64,000 nucleotides of DNA from Termitomyces sp. T153 (lineage: Eukaryota; Basidiomycota; Agaricomycetes; Agaricales; Lyophyllaceae): contig JACKQL020000018.1 in NCBI GenBank assembly GCA_018296165.2, positions 930,001 through 994,000 on the forward strand, given 5' to 3'. The translations under genes were made by a program, and so were the position numbers. Shown here piece after piece: positions 35,356 to 46,449 of the stretch. The notes beneath the pieces were generated by a model, which saw only the letters and a program-made list of their open reading frames with translations, did no database searches and was not told where the DNA came from. Numbering within the stretch: the stretch's first letter is position 1; each line of letters opens with the position of its first letter.

Positions 35356-37545
35356 TCATAGTGTGCAGTGGGTCCTTAAATCCTCAAACCAAAATGCAGC
35401 CAATTGAATCTGTATCCCCATGGATGGCATCTCCTCAACTATGGATTTAGTCAGGTCATGCAAAAAATTGGTTTTCACTAGTGAGTAACTTATATTATTG
35501 TTCCTTACCCTGGGAAGGCCCCCATTTTCACTGGGCAACTTAACTGTGTTGCCATTGGGACAGTTGCAGGCTAGGTGGTCAGTGCTTCTGCATTCATAAC
35601 ATCTGCCTTCTGCCCAATAATGCTCCTTTTCTTCAGTCAACAGTTTTTGGTTATTATTGGTGCTTGCCAACCCCATCCTTCTATCTATGTTTATTCTTTT
35701 ATGTTTCTTGTCTAGATAACTTTGACTCTTACCAAACTCCATGCCCACTGAGTTGGTGCCCTGGAACCTGCAAGTGCCAATGCCTTCCTGGCAGGACTCA
35801 TGTGAATGGTTTCCACCCTTTTGTATGGTAGCCTTTTGGTGGGTTTTGTGTTCTTTCTTCTGTTCCTAGTCCTTGCCCAGAGCTCACACTACCTTGAACA
35901 GCTGAGCTTTATCAACAATCTCTCCCCACTTGGATGTTTTGGGATCAATTCCCAACTTGAACAACTGTTGTTGTAACCAGGGTGCCAGGCCAAGGTACAA
36001 CTTCTGCACCTTTTCCCTCCTTTCAGCATACCTAACCATCCTATATAGAATATTTAGCTCTGTGGTGTACTCACAGACACTTGTTGCACTCTTCCTGAGC
36101 TCATCTAGCTTTTGCTGCTGTAATAGCTGGAAGTTGGACAGGAAGCACATGTTGAATAGACTCTTAAAGAATCTGCAGATGTCCCACTCTTCCATTTCTA
36201 TTGATACTTTGTTGAGGTAAAAGTGGTAAGCCTTTCCCTTTAAAAAGTTTGTGACTTCTGGGATTTAGTCTTCAGCAGGTACTCTACTCTTTTTCAAATA
36301 GGCTGTGGATTGAGACAGGAACTGATAATGTTTTACAGCATCCACCTCTTCATCATACTTGTCAGATGGAGTAGGTTTCAGTTGTTCATAAGTCCCCTTC
36401 CTAGTGGTTTTGTTCCTACTCCTCTTGTGGGACTTCCTGTATTCCTTCCTTTGGTGGCATTGCCCCTTATTTGTGCCTGTGCTATCAGACAAGGAGCTGT
36501 CCTCACCACTTGAGTTTCTGTCTGAAGGTTCAGACCAAAGTTGGATCCTTTCTGGGAGCTTCTCCTGGGACTGAGGCTCTGGAATGCCTCCTACAAGTAT
36601 GTGTCCTTTCCCAATCTTTCATGTGGCTCTGAGCTTTTTCTTCCTTTGGCCCTTTTCTCCTTGTTTTGTGAGTTGGTTTGCTCATTGATCATCTGGTCAA
36701 GTTCTACTGACATAGGCTCAACCAATTGCATCTGTTGTATGTACTTTTTGCCTGGTCCTAGGCCCAATTTTATGTAAAGCAAACTTACCTGTTCCTCAAG
36801 CTCTTTTACAGGCCTCAGGCAAGCCTTATTCCCCTTTCTCTTCCATGCCTCAGCCAATTGCACCTCCAGATGCTTGACTTCATCACTCTCAGACTCCACT
36901 TCTTTGTGGACCCATGTTCAGTTTTGGGTGGTCAATGCATCCAGCTGGGCTAGGTTCTCAGCCATGCTTTTTTACAAATCTGTGAGATCCCCTTACAACC
37001 TTGTAGGATTCTCTGATTATCTCATTGGGCTTCTTGTGGCCCATCACTCTCCTAGGTAACAAACCTAGGCTGGCTGACCAAAGCCTGGTTGTCCTTCTAT
37101 GGAGGGAGACCCCAGTACCATAGTAATCAGGTACTCCTGCTCCTTCTTCTGATTTGACCTTGCTATCCAAACTTACTTGCACTTTGGTGTGCTTAGTCTT
37201 TTCTTTGTCTTTATCAATGTAATGTATTTGGTCTGTACCAGTTTTATCTTTCTGTCTTTTGCTGTCAGCCCCATCCTTGGGTGCTGATCCTGCTTTCAAC
37301 TTTGTCAAGTCAGGTGCAGTAGCAGAGTCCTCCAGGACACTCTGTTCATCCAGGAACCACATTCCTGGAATTAACTTCACTGAGTTGCTAATCACAGGAG
37401 GCACTGCCCCTGAGTCAATCACCACTGACTTTTCTCCAGCTTAGACTGCAATCAAGGTGCTACCTCTGCCACCAAGACAAGTCCTGCTTGTAGCTACTAC
37501 TGGTTGGCCACTATCCTTCTTCCTAGGTGGTCTCCAGTTGGACAT
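35356..37545 (-). pseudogene. Gypsy Gag with zinc knuckle
   Basis: Reading on the minus strand from ATG at 37,545 (MSNWRPPRKKDSGQPVVA), a TAA occurs in frame at about 37,442 and the frame then continues (to 36,958). Further pieces are 36,591-36,899 (a KELEEQVSLLYIKLGL coiled region), 36,265-36,492, and 35,884-36,195 (capsid-like, with DELRKSATSVCEYTTELNIL and YLGLAPWLQQQL). A CCHC knuckle at 35,356-35,748 reads CYECRSTDHLACNC, with intact C-C-H-C spacing. Gag forms the particle and packages RNA in active relatives. Confidence 0.8.
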
Positions 37546-37667
37546 TGTTGTGGTTCTTTTCTTTTGGTTGGTGAGATTAGCATGTTGGGTTTTCAGATGA
37601 TCAAGCCAATGGCCCTGAGAGTGAATTCATGAGTAGAGTGTTTTTTAGACTTTTTCTATTCAAAATA

Positions 37668-37894
37668 TGTAATGGCAGAGTGATGAGCACTGTAGCATTA
37701 CATGGTATTCACTTTCAGTAAGCACTTTTGGCAATAGAACAGTTGTAAGTTATATGTTATTGTTCTACTCAAAAACTTATGATAATGTACTCAATTATGT
37801 TATGATAAGAGGTAATTAGAAAATAGGTAAGAATAATAGAAAACAAACTATGTCATTGTGAGTGATTGAGGCAGTAAGTCATGTTTCTGCTACA
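37668..37894 (-). repeat. 5' LTR (right) of the gypsy element
   Basis: 227 bp, similar to 23,501-23,704 with an extra short block near 37,720 and one near 37,830. Confidence 0.85.
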
Positions 37895-38204
37895 GGAACT
37901 ATTGCTTGACCCAACATAAAAGGAACAATGGACTTTAGCATAAGTTGTGCATCCATTGAGAAGGACCTGAGATAAAACAGATCAATATTTAAATCCCTTG
38001 CATAGTGCTAGTACTTGCCTTGAAATTATGACTGATTTGAGTGCTCCCTTTATGCTCTTGTTCCTTAAAAATACTCCATGCAATTTGTCCATTTGGCAAA
38101 TGAATCTGGAAATGCATTGGAAATCACAGTAAATTCTTCATCATCTTCAGCATAGCAAGGATAATTATCATGAGGGTGTAAAAGGATTGGCCTGACCAGG
38201 AGGT

Positions 38205-38802
38205 GGTTGGACAGTTTGCCAAGATTTTTGGCTCATGACTTCAAGATCAGGACATAGATTTACCAAAGTATTAATTTGACATCAAAGTAAAGCTTGCCCA
38301 GAAAGATTAGCAAATGAGCTTGATGGTTGACAAATCTCTTTCCCAAAACTACCAATCACTCATCCATAGTGAATTGTAAGTAATATACTCCAGGTCTGAC
38401 TTGTGCTGTTTCAGAGGCAAGATGATTAAGAGTATGCAATGATGGACAGCAAACTTGAAGCTGGTCAACACATTGTTGGTAGTAAAGGTTTTCATACTCC
38501 TCAATGAACTGAACAAGCAATGAATGTCCTTCAGCAATTTGTGACCCAGTGAGGCACCATTGGATAAATATATGGATACCTGCCACTAGTTTGCAGAAGT
38601 TTTTCCAATAGGCAGTGGTAAAATATTTTGAAAAACAGCAGGTTCCAATCCATATATCTATAAACCATTCTGTAGCCTTGTATCCACTAGAGATCTTCTC
38701 TGCAGGATTTTGAGGAGGATGGTGAATTGAAGAGGGAAAATAATGAGTCAGATCTTCTACAAGTTTGCCATGATTTTTCCCTAAGGGTTGCCTGATCATC
38801 AT
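38205..38802 (-). pseudogene. Tnp2-type transposase C-terminal part
   Basis: The minus-strand 148-residue frame (38,356-38,802) shows GYKATEWFIDIWIG, AYWKNFCKLVAGIHIF, LLVQFIEEYENLYYQQ and PSLHTLNHLASE blocks, which I associate with the C-terminal half of basidiomycete CACTA/Tnp2-like transposases. It continues as SSSFANLSGQALL near 38,310 and CPDLEV near 38,250. Such enzymes cut and paste the element. Stops show it is dead. Confidence 0.7.
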
Positions 38803-39107
38803 TGAAATGTTTGAGTGTTTGACACTAGACAGATATCAATAGTTCAGGGATATTGAGTGAAGATAGATGCATGAGGTAAAGAGGAACACAATTGGGAATT
38901 AGAATTGTTAACTCTGAAAGAACTCCACTAAGAATACTAGGTTTGTTCAGTCCTGTAGGTTTTTGATTTTGTTCATGGATAGCTTGATTTTCTAAGCTAA
39001 TTAGCATACCACAGAAATGCTGGTAAAAAGAGGCCATAACTCTTGAATATTGATGTCTGTGTGATTGAAATCTTGCACAGCATAATCAGTGGGCTTGAGA
39101 TGAGCAG

Positions 39108-40222
39108 TGTCAGGTTCTGCTGACCATGGGGGCTCAGCTTAACTGGGCAAGTCCTTACTAGGCAGATGCAATGTCCTGCACTTATAACCTAGTGCTCCAG
39201 GGTGGTCTGGGCTGCAGATACTTGCAAGGATAAGCTAAGAGGAGTGGTCTGAGCAGGTCTGGGATGGTTTGTGGGGGTCTAAGACAAGGTATGAAGAAGG
39301 GTTGACTTTGGAAAAGACTCAGGTACAAGTCCAGAGGTGAGGATTGAAGGTGCAGGGCAAACAGAGGCTATGCAAGTGATGAGAGTGGGGCTGGAGTTTG
39401 ATGGGGGATCAATTGATGTTGATGGGTTCCAGGGCTGAGTGTAAATTGAGGTCTGGAGTTGGTTATGAATGTTGGAGATTTGTAATTGTAAGCACAGAGT
39501 TTGTAACAGTGTTAAAGTTAAAGGAAACTTAGGCATGATAAAGGAAATGGAGATAGATGAGATGAGACAGAGTTGAGGCAAGATTGAGATGAGAACAAAA
39601 ATAGATTGAGACAGAGTTATGAGACAATAACAAGACAATAGATGGAAATAGAGACAAGACAAGACCAAGAGACTGAGATAAGACAAAATGTAACAAGAAA
39701 CACAAAACACAAAGAAACCAAGTAAGCAATGTTAATATCAAGACTAGAGTATGGGATGCTACTCAACAACTTATATACCAGCTACTGGAACTCCTCCTGG
39801 GATAGCAGGTCTGACAGTGGGCTTGTCAGGGTCATGTGGAGTTGACAGGTGTCAGTTATGATCAGTGGGTGGGCTGTGATGATATACTGATGGGATCTGA
39901 TGGGAATGTGGGGTTGTTGTGATGTTCCAGACTTGGTTGGGTCAGCCATGGTGACAAGTCAGTGATGTACACCAGGATCAGGAACAGTGTTGGGGGGTTC
40001 TATGAGCTCAGGAGAGGATGGGGAAGTGTTGGGACCCACAGGGAACATGTTGGGGTTTGCCAGGGGGGCTGTTGGAGTCTGCTGGAGAAGCATTGGAGCT
40101 AGCTGGGGTGGGAACCATGGGTGAACAAAGGTTTGGGTGGGTTGAGGGAGTCTTGGTGGGTACTCTGAGGAGGTGTAGGGCTGCTGAGGAGAGGTTTGGA
40201 GGCCTGGGAATGGGTTGTGACA
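39108..40222 (-). mobile_element. Solo LTR in the transposase relic, TSD AGCAG
   Basis: A 1,115-bp LTR with TGTCAGG..TTGTGACA ends and perfect AGCAG at 39,103-39,107 and 40,223-40,227. It is an old member of the same family as the LTR at 16,359-17,541: it keeps AATATCAAGACTAGAG (near 39,736) and the TATA box, but most CG of the young copy are TG or CA here. Confidence 0.95.
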
Positions 40223-40227
40223 AGCAG

Positions 40228-41648
40228 CAAAATAGTGTCCACTATTTTGACTATGTCAACCTTTCATTCCATAGCCAATCCAGCAGCCCAGTGCTCAATG
40301 GTGTCCAACATGGTTACCAACAGCATCCATCAGCTGTGGCCAGAGCAAAGCAAATGCATGAATGAATGATACTCTGTGATTCTGCATCCCAGACTGCAAG
40401 ACCCTGACCATACATCCTCACTATGTAAAGCAGAAAGGTGATAGAAAGGTTGAAAAGTATATGATTCCATGATCTTTGGTTTGTGTGGGCCAGAAATAAT
40501 ATGAGATGGAAGCCACTTCTTTTCTTTAAAGTGCAGATCAGGTGAGTAATTCTCAATTTTCCAGCCAGCAATCCAAGTGTCACTTCTTGTTCTGATAGAG
40601 CTGTACACCATCAATCAAGACCATTGTATCTTTGTTTGTGATCTGTATGTGCTCTTCAAATTCAACTAACTTGCTGCCACAGAAAATGTCATCAAGACTA
40701 TTAAGTAGCTTAAAGACTTCTTGGACTTTTTTGTCAAGATAGCACATTTCCTCAGCTCCTTCTACAGATTGACACAATGTTTGAATTTGGAGCCCTAAAG
40801 GAAAGGTGCATGCTTGTTGTTGAGGCACCTTTTTTTCCATGTTTTTCTAACTGAAGGAGGTCATGTTAAGGCTCTTTGCAAACACCACACACATCAAGAT
40901 CAGCATAATGGTCTGTGAAAGTGTAGCAAGAGTTGATACACATGTCATCCATAACTGGAACAACACCACTGATCTTTGCAACCAGCTGCTTGACTTTACA
41001 AAATGTAAGAAAATTACTGTCAGGATACCATTGCAGAATGGCAGCACAGCATTGATCATATGTAGCCTCACTAGAATCTGTTGCAATGAACATTAAGAGA
41101 TAGTCTGCCATCAGGACCAATGATACCAAAGGCCCTTCAACAGGATGCTGAAGGCAGTGCAAAGTCTCTGTATCAAGCTTGTCCTCATCCAATGAAGTAT
41201 TCTGTACAAGACAGATATATTCTTGAGTAACATGGAGACTTTCAATGCAAACCTCAAGTAACTATTCTGTTCCTTCTGTATCTGCATGAGATGCATCCTG
41301 AGTTCCATTGCAGGCATCCAGAATTGTCTGGGCATGTGCACAAGTAGCAGCAGCAGTCTGATTGTCCTCTTCAATGTCATCTACCATAGGTTCATCAAAA
41401 TCTCCAGAATCAGAAAGCTCTTTGACATGAGAATCAGATTCAGGTCCAGATATAATAGGTTCCTTTCCAACTATGTAAGTCATTTCATCTTGATCTTGTT
41501 GTACTTGCCCCGCATCAGAGGGCTGATGTATACCTTGCTCTGCCCATTTCCTTGATCCTGATCCCACTTGGTGGCTCTGTATATACTCTGCCTCATCTTC
41601 AGAGTCCCTCAGGCTGGTGGAAGCATCTCGACACCACTGCAGAGCCAA
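40228..41648 (-). pseudogene. Tnp2-type transposase N-terminal and middle parts
   Basis: 41,262-41,648 is an acidic N-terminal region. 40,866-41,192 has YDQCCAAILQWYPDSNFLTF followed by FCKVKQLVAKISGVVPVMDD and MCINSCYTFTDHYADLDVCG, the conserved front region of these proteins. 40,580-40,840 has PQQQACTFPLGLQIQTL and DTMVLIDGVQLYQNKK, and 40,330-40,560 has WKIENYSPDLHFKEKKWLPS; together these form the catalytic-core neighbourhood. Frames change between pieces and stops occur near the solo LTR. Confidence 0.7.
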
Positions 41649-42009
41649 TCAGCTTAAGAATAGGCATTCTGTGGTTGGACCCTAGGGTGGTTACAATTTA
41701 CAATGTCTCCGGAAGGGGCTGACAGACACCAGAGTGCCACAGCAGGTTGTGCGGTCACAAGACTTCTTGACAGACATGGTGAGAGAGGTGTGTCAAGGGA
41801 AGGGGGAAGATTCAAACACGCTGCACCCAGTTCTCACTGGGGATACAGGCCCATGCCAAAGGCACAGACTGTATTTCATCTACAGAGATTGTGAGAAGCA
41901 TGACGGAATCTGACAAACAAACTGTATACAAATCACATCAAAGCGCAATCCAATAAATACATTCTGGTATAATAGTAAATGATAATAGTCCATTGTGGCA
42001 AGAAGAATC
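41649..42009. other. Boundary between repeat block and gene-rich DNA
   Basis: No gene is seen. CG dinucleotides become common again from about 41,620 onward. The right half presumably holds the MSH2 3' untranslated region and terminator. Confidence 0.5.
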
Positions 42010-45000
42010 TCAAAGTGAAGAAAGTACCGACTGCAGCCAGCGATTCTTTTCGATCCGAGAGCGAAACTCCTTCATGCATTTCTGGAGTTCCTGCAACTGG
42101 ACGTCGGGATCTTGATCTGTATCTCTCATGACAACATCTTCACCATCATTGCCAGACGGCTGAGAAGACCAAGTCCGAAAGAAGTCTTCCATTATTTGGA
42201 GGCCCTCTTCTGTAACGTCGGCGGGTATGGCTTCATCTTCTGGACCCGCTATATCTATCAGCATACATGAGAGATATGAATGATTGGAACCAGGATTTGA
42301 TGTGCTGACCTGTGCCAAAGTCTTCTAATTCGTCGGCCTTGCGTTTAGCGAGCTATCAAGAGGTCAGATATCAGAACACATCGATAACTGGAGAACGAAA
42401 GAGAATGATTCACTTTGACGACGTTTTCAGGAAAGTTAGCCAGTTGCGCGACATGGATACCAAAGCTTTGGTCAGAGATACCTGATCATGAGAGTGAGCA
42501 TCGATGAGGCTAGACACCAATAGGTCGCACGTGCCTGGTTCTACTTTGTACAAAAGGGTTATGTCCTTGTCCTGCGATTTTTCATCGGTAGAAGTGACGT
42601 GTGCAACGACGTGGAGATTCTTCACGTGTGAAATCTGCTGGTCGAGGGCCGTGAGCTCATGAAAGTGTGTCGCAAAGAGGCAGAAGGCTCGAATTTCAGA
42701 GGCGATGTGCCTGAGTTGCGTGGTCAGTATGATGTATAAGCCAAAGAATGCTGTTTGAGATCTAACTCTGAAATGGCCCAAGCAAGGCCAAAACCATCAT
42801 ATGTTGATGTGCCTAATCGACGTGCTCAAAGGCGATGGTCACCACAGCCAGTTTCTGAACGTACCTCGTCCGAGTTCATCAATGATGATGAGTGAATCCT
42901 TAGTGGCAGACTAAGGCAAAACGATAAGCTTCGGACATATCACGGTATTGTAAATGTACATACTCGAAGGATGGTCGCGGTTTCCAACATCTCAGCCATA
43001 AAGGTGGACACACCTTTCAGCTGGCTATCTCCAGCACCAACCCTACATAAGATAGAGTCAAAAATGGGCACTTGTGCTTCCGTGCATGGGACATAGCAGC
43101 CGATCTGTGCCATTAGCGCAATAACGCCAACCTATAGGACGTTGAAGACAAGTCAGATCATAAAAGAAGAGGTAATTACCTGGCGGATGTATGTCGATTT
43201 TCCGCCCATGTTAGGGCCGGCTAGATATAGGCTTCGGTGTACCGTCGATTGTGGTAGTCACCAAGACTCACTTATTATATGGAACTCGCTCTTGTCTGTT
43301 GAATACATGAGAATAGACATAGGGTACCTCAAGTTGGGCGGAGCTTACCTTTGATCATCTCAACGTCGTTAGGTATGAAAGAGATACCGTCTTGGACCTC
43401 CAGGCATGGATGCCGTGATTCGAGAAGGACAAGATTACCTGAACCTGTAGAAAATATTGTCAGAGTCTGTCGTTTCCAATAGGTTGCTTGACTTGACCTT
43501 TTTCAATAATTTTAGGTTTCACATAGGCGTCTGTGGAGTGCGCAGATACATGTGCTAAGCTGAAGGTGGGTAACGGTTAGGTTAGCAAAGGGATTCGAAA
43601 TGATGGAAAGATCCCGCATGCCTGAGTATTACATCGAGATGAGCGACTATGTTGTCAAGGGCTTCGAGAACCGGAGTGTACGTTGCTGTGCCATACTTGA
43701 ATAAGTGTTTTCCGAGATGCAGAGGGCTGGGAGCTTACAAGCAATGCTTACAACTTCCTTTACCAGGCTGCTCTGGGTCCTTGTGTAACTCTGTGAGTAC
43801 TCTTTGAAGTCCTCAGCAAGCTCCTTGAGCCTCTTGGTTGTGAAGAACACGCCGCCCTTGTTTGTCCCAATTTCGATGTACTTTTTCGTGAGTGCTTTCG
43901 AATCCTAGTTAATTGTTTTTGATAAACATGAAGGGTTGGTAGACGGGGGATCCATACACTCTTTGTCAAGCGGAAGCAGTATCCATATACTTGATTATTC
44001 TCGAGATGTAGTTTCTTGTCAAGTTCAAGCCCAAGATCTTTACCGACCTCGCGGTGTTCTTTGTCCAGACCGTCCCGCGTCTGGAGTAACATAGATTAGT
44101 ACATCACTCACAAAGGACATTAATGAACGTACCTTTGTCAGCTTTTCTGCGAGATCCTGAAGTTTCGGGTCATAGTCCGGTTTGATGACGTAGTTGTGGT
44201 TGTCGAGCTCCTCGAGGTCCAGAGTCTGTTCCACCATCTCTCCGTACTTCCCAAGACTTTCGTTGTGCTCCTGTTATCAAAAGTATAGCATCTCATTACA
44301 TAAAGAATGGGATAGCCAAACCTTGAGTGATTTGAGATAGACTTCCTCAACGAGCGCAGAATGCCCTTCTTTTTCTGTCTGCACGCCCTCCAAAGCTTCG
44401 ATCAGGCCGGGAAGCTGGGCATCTCGTCGGAAGAAGACAGAATGCGGGAAAGAAGAGAGCATACCTTGATAACGACTTGATAGACACGGACAACGTCTTC
44501 AAGGGATGCTACTGATTTTTGGAATCGTTTGCTGAGTCGATGCATGTCTGGCATAACTTTCATGTAGTCATCCTAGGGAGAGTCAGCATTAATGGGGTGA
44601 AATAAGAAAAACAGACTTGGAGAGTCCGACGGGTATTAGTATCTTCGAAGAAAGTCTCAACCAAGTCTTGTCGTTTGCCTGGGTGACGCTGAGCATAAAA
44701 GCAATAATGTCATAAGTGTGAAACTTACGAATCTCGTGAAGGTTAACAAGAGGTTGCTTGAGCCATGTACCAAGCAATCTCGTCCCTTGCGCAGTTTTGC
44801 ACTTGTTGAGAAGTCCTAATAATGTAGTATTGCGCGTCGTTGTTCCCTAAGCACAATCGAAAAGTAGATCAATCCTTACAATGACAAGAACTTACTGCAT
44901 TACCCGGAGCTTCTGTCAAGTTGAGCGCTCGTAGTGCACTAGCATCCAGTTTCATGTATTGTGAAAGGTCGTGGGTGCGGAGGGTGTATGCTCCGTGGTT

Positions 45001-46171
45001 TGAGGGATCAGACAATAGGGAGAGGTAGGATATGAGAGCGGATAGCGCAGCTGGTGCGGTTGGAAGGGATAGTTCGGCTGTTATATGCCTGTATCAGAAA
45101 CCGCAAAGGTAGATGATTCGTCCTTACGAATAGTCATCGTTGCGTCGGCGGTGGAGGCATTGGTGACCGCTGAAGGCTGAAGGAGACGTGGGACGTCGTC
45201 GGCGATGTTTTTGGCAGTAAATTCACCTGGAGGCGGGTGAGTCGAGAGTTGGTAGTTTGTTAGAATCATACTAGGTTTTCTCTCGGAAATTACTACTCCG
45301 CATCGATCCAATACAGCCTTGAGCTTGTTCAGGTCGATATCCCTATCGGTCGTTCCAGATGTTGTGCCGGTGGGAACGATGGCTTCTTTTACCGATAGTT
45401 GGATGACGAGGGACTGTGATGTAGTTTTAGCTGAAAGTCGAAGGTTAGTTGATATGACATAATACCTCAGTGTTGGAGAATAGGTCGTTGTCGACAAAGT
45501 CTGCCACACCTAGCTGCCTCACACTCGTGTCTGCAAACGCGATGCCAACTGTTTTCAGCTTCGCGCCAGAGCCAGCAGGCGCCGAGGCCAGCTTGATAGC
45601 CATAACGATAGGAGCCGACAAGAGATCAGAGTCGACGAAAAGAAGGTCCTCGACTTCTTGCAGGTTGCCTGGGGAGGCCTAAGTGCACTGTTAGCAAAAG
45701 GACCCCACACAACCGTCATAACACACCTCTTTGTCGAGTCGAAACTTTGTACATTTCTTGCCTTGCCCCGATTCTGGCACCCATATTTCCACGCGGAGTT
45801 GCTTCACAGTCAGTGCTTCGCGAAGGAGCATTTGTGCAACAGTGACTTTGAGGGAGACTGTAGGGAGGCCAGCGGCACGACCACCAGCCCCGAGGTATTT
45901 TATGACAGAATTAGTATGGTACGTGTGTTGAGCAACAAAAAGCGCGTCTGGACCGTAGACGGAATAAAATTCGTCACTGCCTGTCCTGTGAAAAAGGCGT
46001 AGTGTTCCTGTTTCTGGTGATTTTGGTGGGAGTTTTGAGAAGAAAGTGATGAAGCCGGGGTCTGTTGTCTGGTCTAGAAGATGCAGTGAGGATAAGAGTC
46101 GGAGAGAGTAGACCTGACATACCTGCAGCATCGCGGTCGCCGTCTTTCTCCTTGCCATACATAAGCGCCAT
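42010..46171 (-). CDS. MSH2: DNA mismatch repair protein MSH2
   Basis: MutS homologue that pairs with MSH6 or MSH3 to bind mispairs and small loops in the nucleus. Reading down from ATG at 46,171, the first intron is 46,074-46,122. The N-terminal mismatch-binding domain follows ([39 protein letters not shown]), then connector and lever/clamp regions over many short exons. The ATPase has Walker [14 protein letters not shown] at about 43,187-43,230, then [20 protein letters not shown], Walker [18 protein letters not shown] (about 42,800-42,900), and [11 protein letters not shown] near 42,640. The C-terminal helices end at 42,010. All catalytic blocks are intact and it looks functional. Intron 42,482-42,534 appears to be of GC-AG type. 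It is divergent from the gene at 46,450. Confidence 0.95.
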
Positions 46172-46449
46172 GGTTGGTCAAAAGGAGACGCGATGCGCGT
46201 CACATCCCGTGATATCGTGGTCACGTACTAGATTAGATGGAACAGTGCCTCCAGCAATATATGGCGACAACTTGGACTGCGCAGCACAGCAGCGTACGGC
46301 CATTGCCGCTGTCCAAAGTAACATCCATCATCACTGACGGTGAACGTTGATGCATAACGGGCCATGGGAAGATCAGTAAGAAGCACTGATAATTGGCAAA
46401 CAGCGCCTCGTTGTGAAGGCCTGAACATTGTACTTCCCTCTAACCTCTG
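46172..46449. promoter_or_regulatory. Bidirectional promoter MSH2 / membrane protein, MCB-like palindrome
   Basis: 278 bp separate two divergent ATGs. At 46,187-46,201 lies GACGCG-ATG-CGCGTC, a perfect 6-bp inverted repeat with ACGCG-type cores, 16 bp upstream of the MSH2 ATG. ACGCGT (MCB) sites bind the MBF factor in ascomycete yeasts and drive G1/S expression of repair genes. The match here is suggestive, not proven. Confidence 0.5.

Larger units (their letters stand above)
23501..37894 (-). mobile_element. Ty3/gypsy (chromovirus-like) retrotransposon, nested and dead
   Basis: A minus-strand element has LTRs at 23,501-23,704 and 37,668-37,894 (TGTAATGG..TACA). Its flanks AGAAC and GGAAC look like a 5-bp duplication with one mutation. 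In minus order it carries Gag (from 37,545), zinc knuckle, aspartic protease, reverse transcriptase, RNase H, integrase and an integrase C-terminal region. The RT is split by a complete copia element (27,501-32,651), and a solo LTR (33,903-34,518) sits between Gag and protease. Without these insertions the element is about 8.6 kb. In-frame stops, frame changes and a lost catalytic Asp make it inactive. Confidence 0.9.
37900..41648 (-). mobile_element. CACTA/Tnp2-type DNA transposon relic
   Basis: Minus-strand transposase pieces run from 41,648 to about 38,000 and are split by a solo LTR at 39,108-40,222. The gypsy element abuts it at 37,894 and probably landed in it. I could not find CACTA terminal inverted repeats or the 3-bp duplication, so the outer edges are unknown. 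Confidence 0.7.

Noticed and set aside
37900..41648. CACTA terminal inverted repeats around the transposase relic
   Set aside because: I looked at both outer edges and could not find matching CACTA ends; later insertions probably removed or displaced them.
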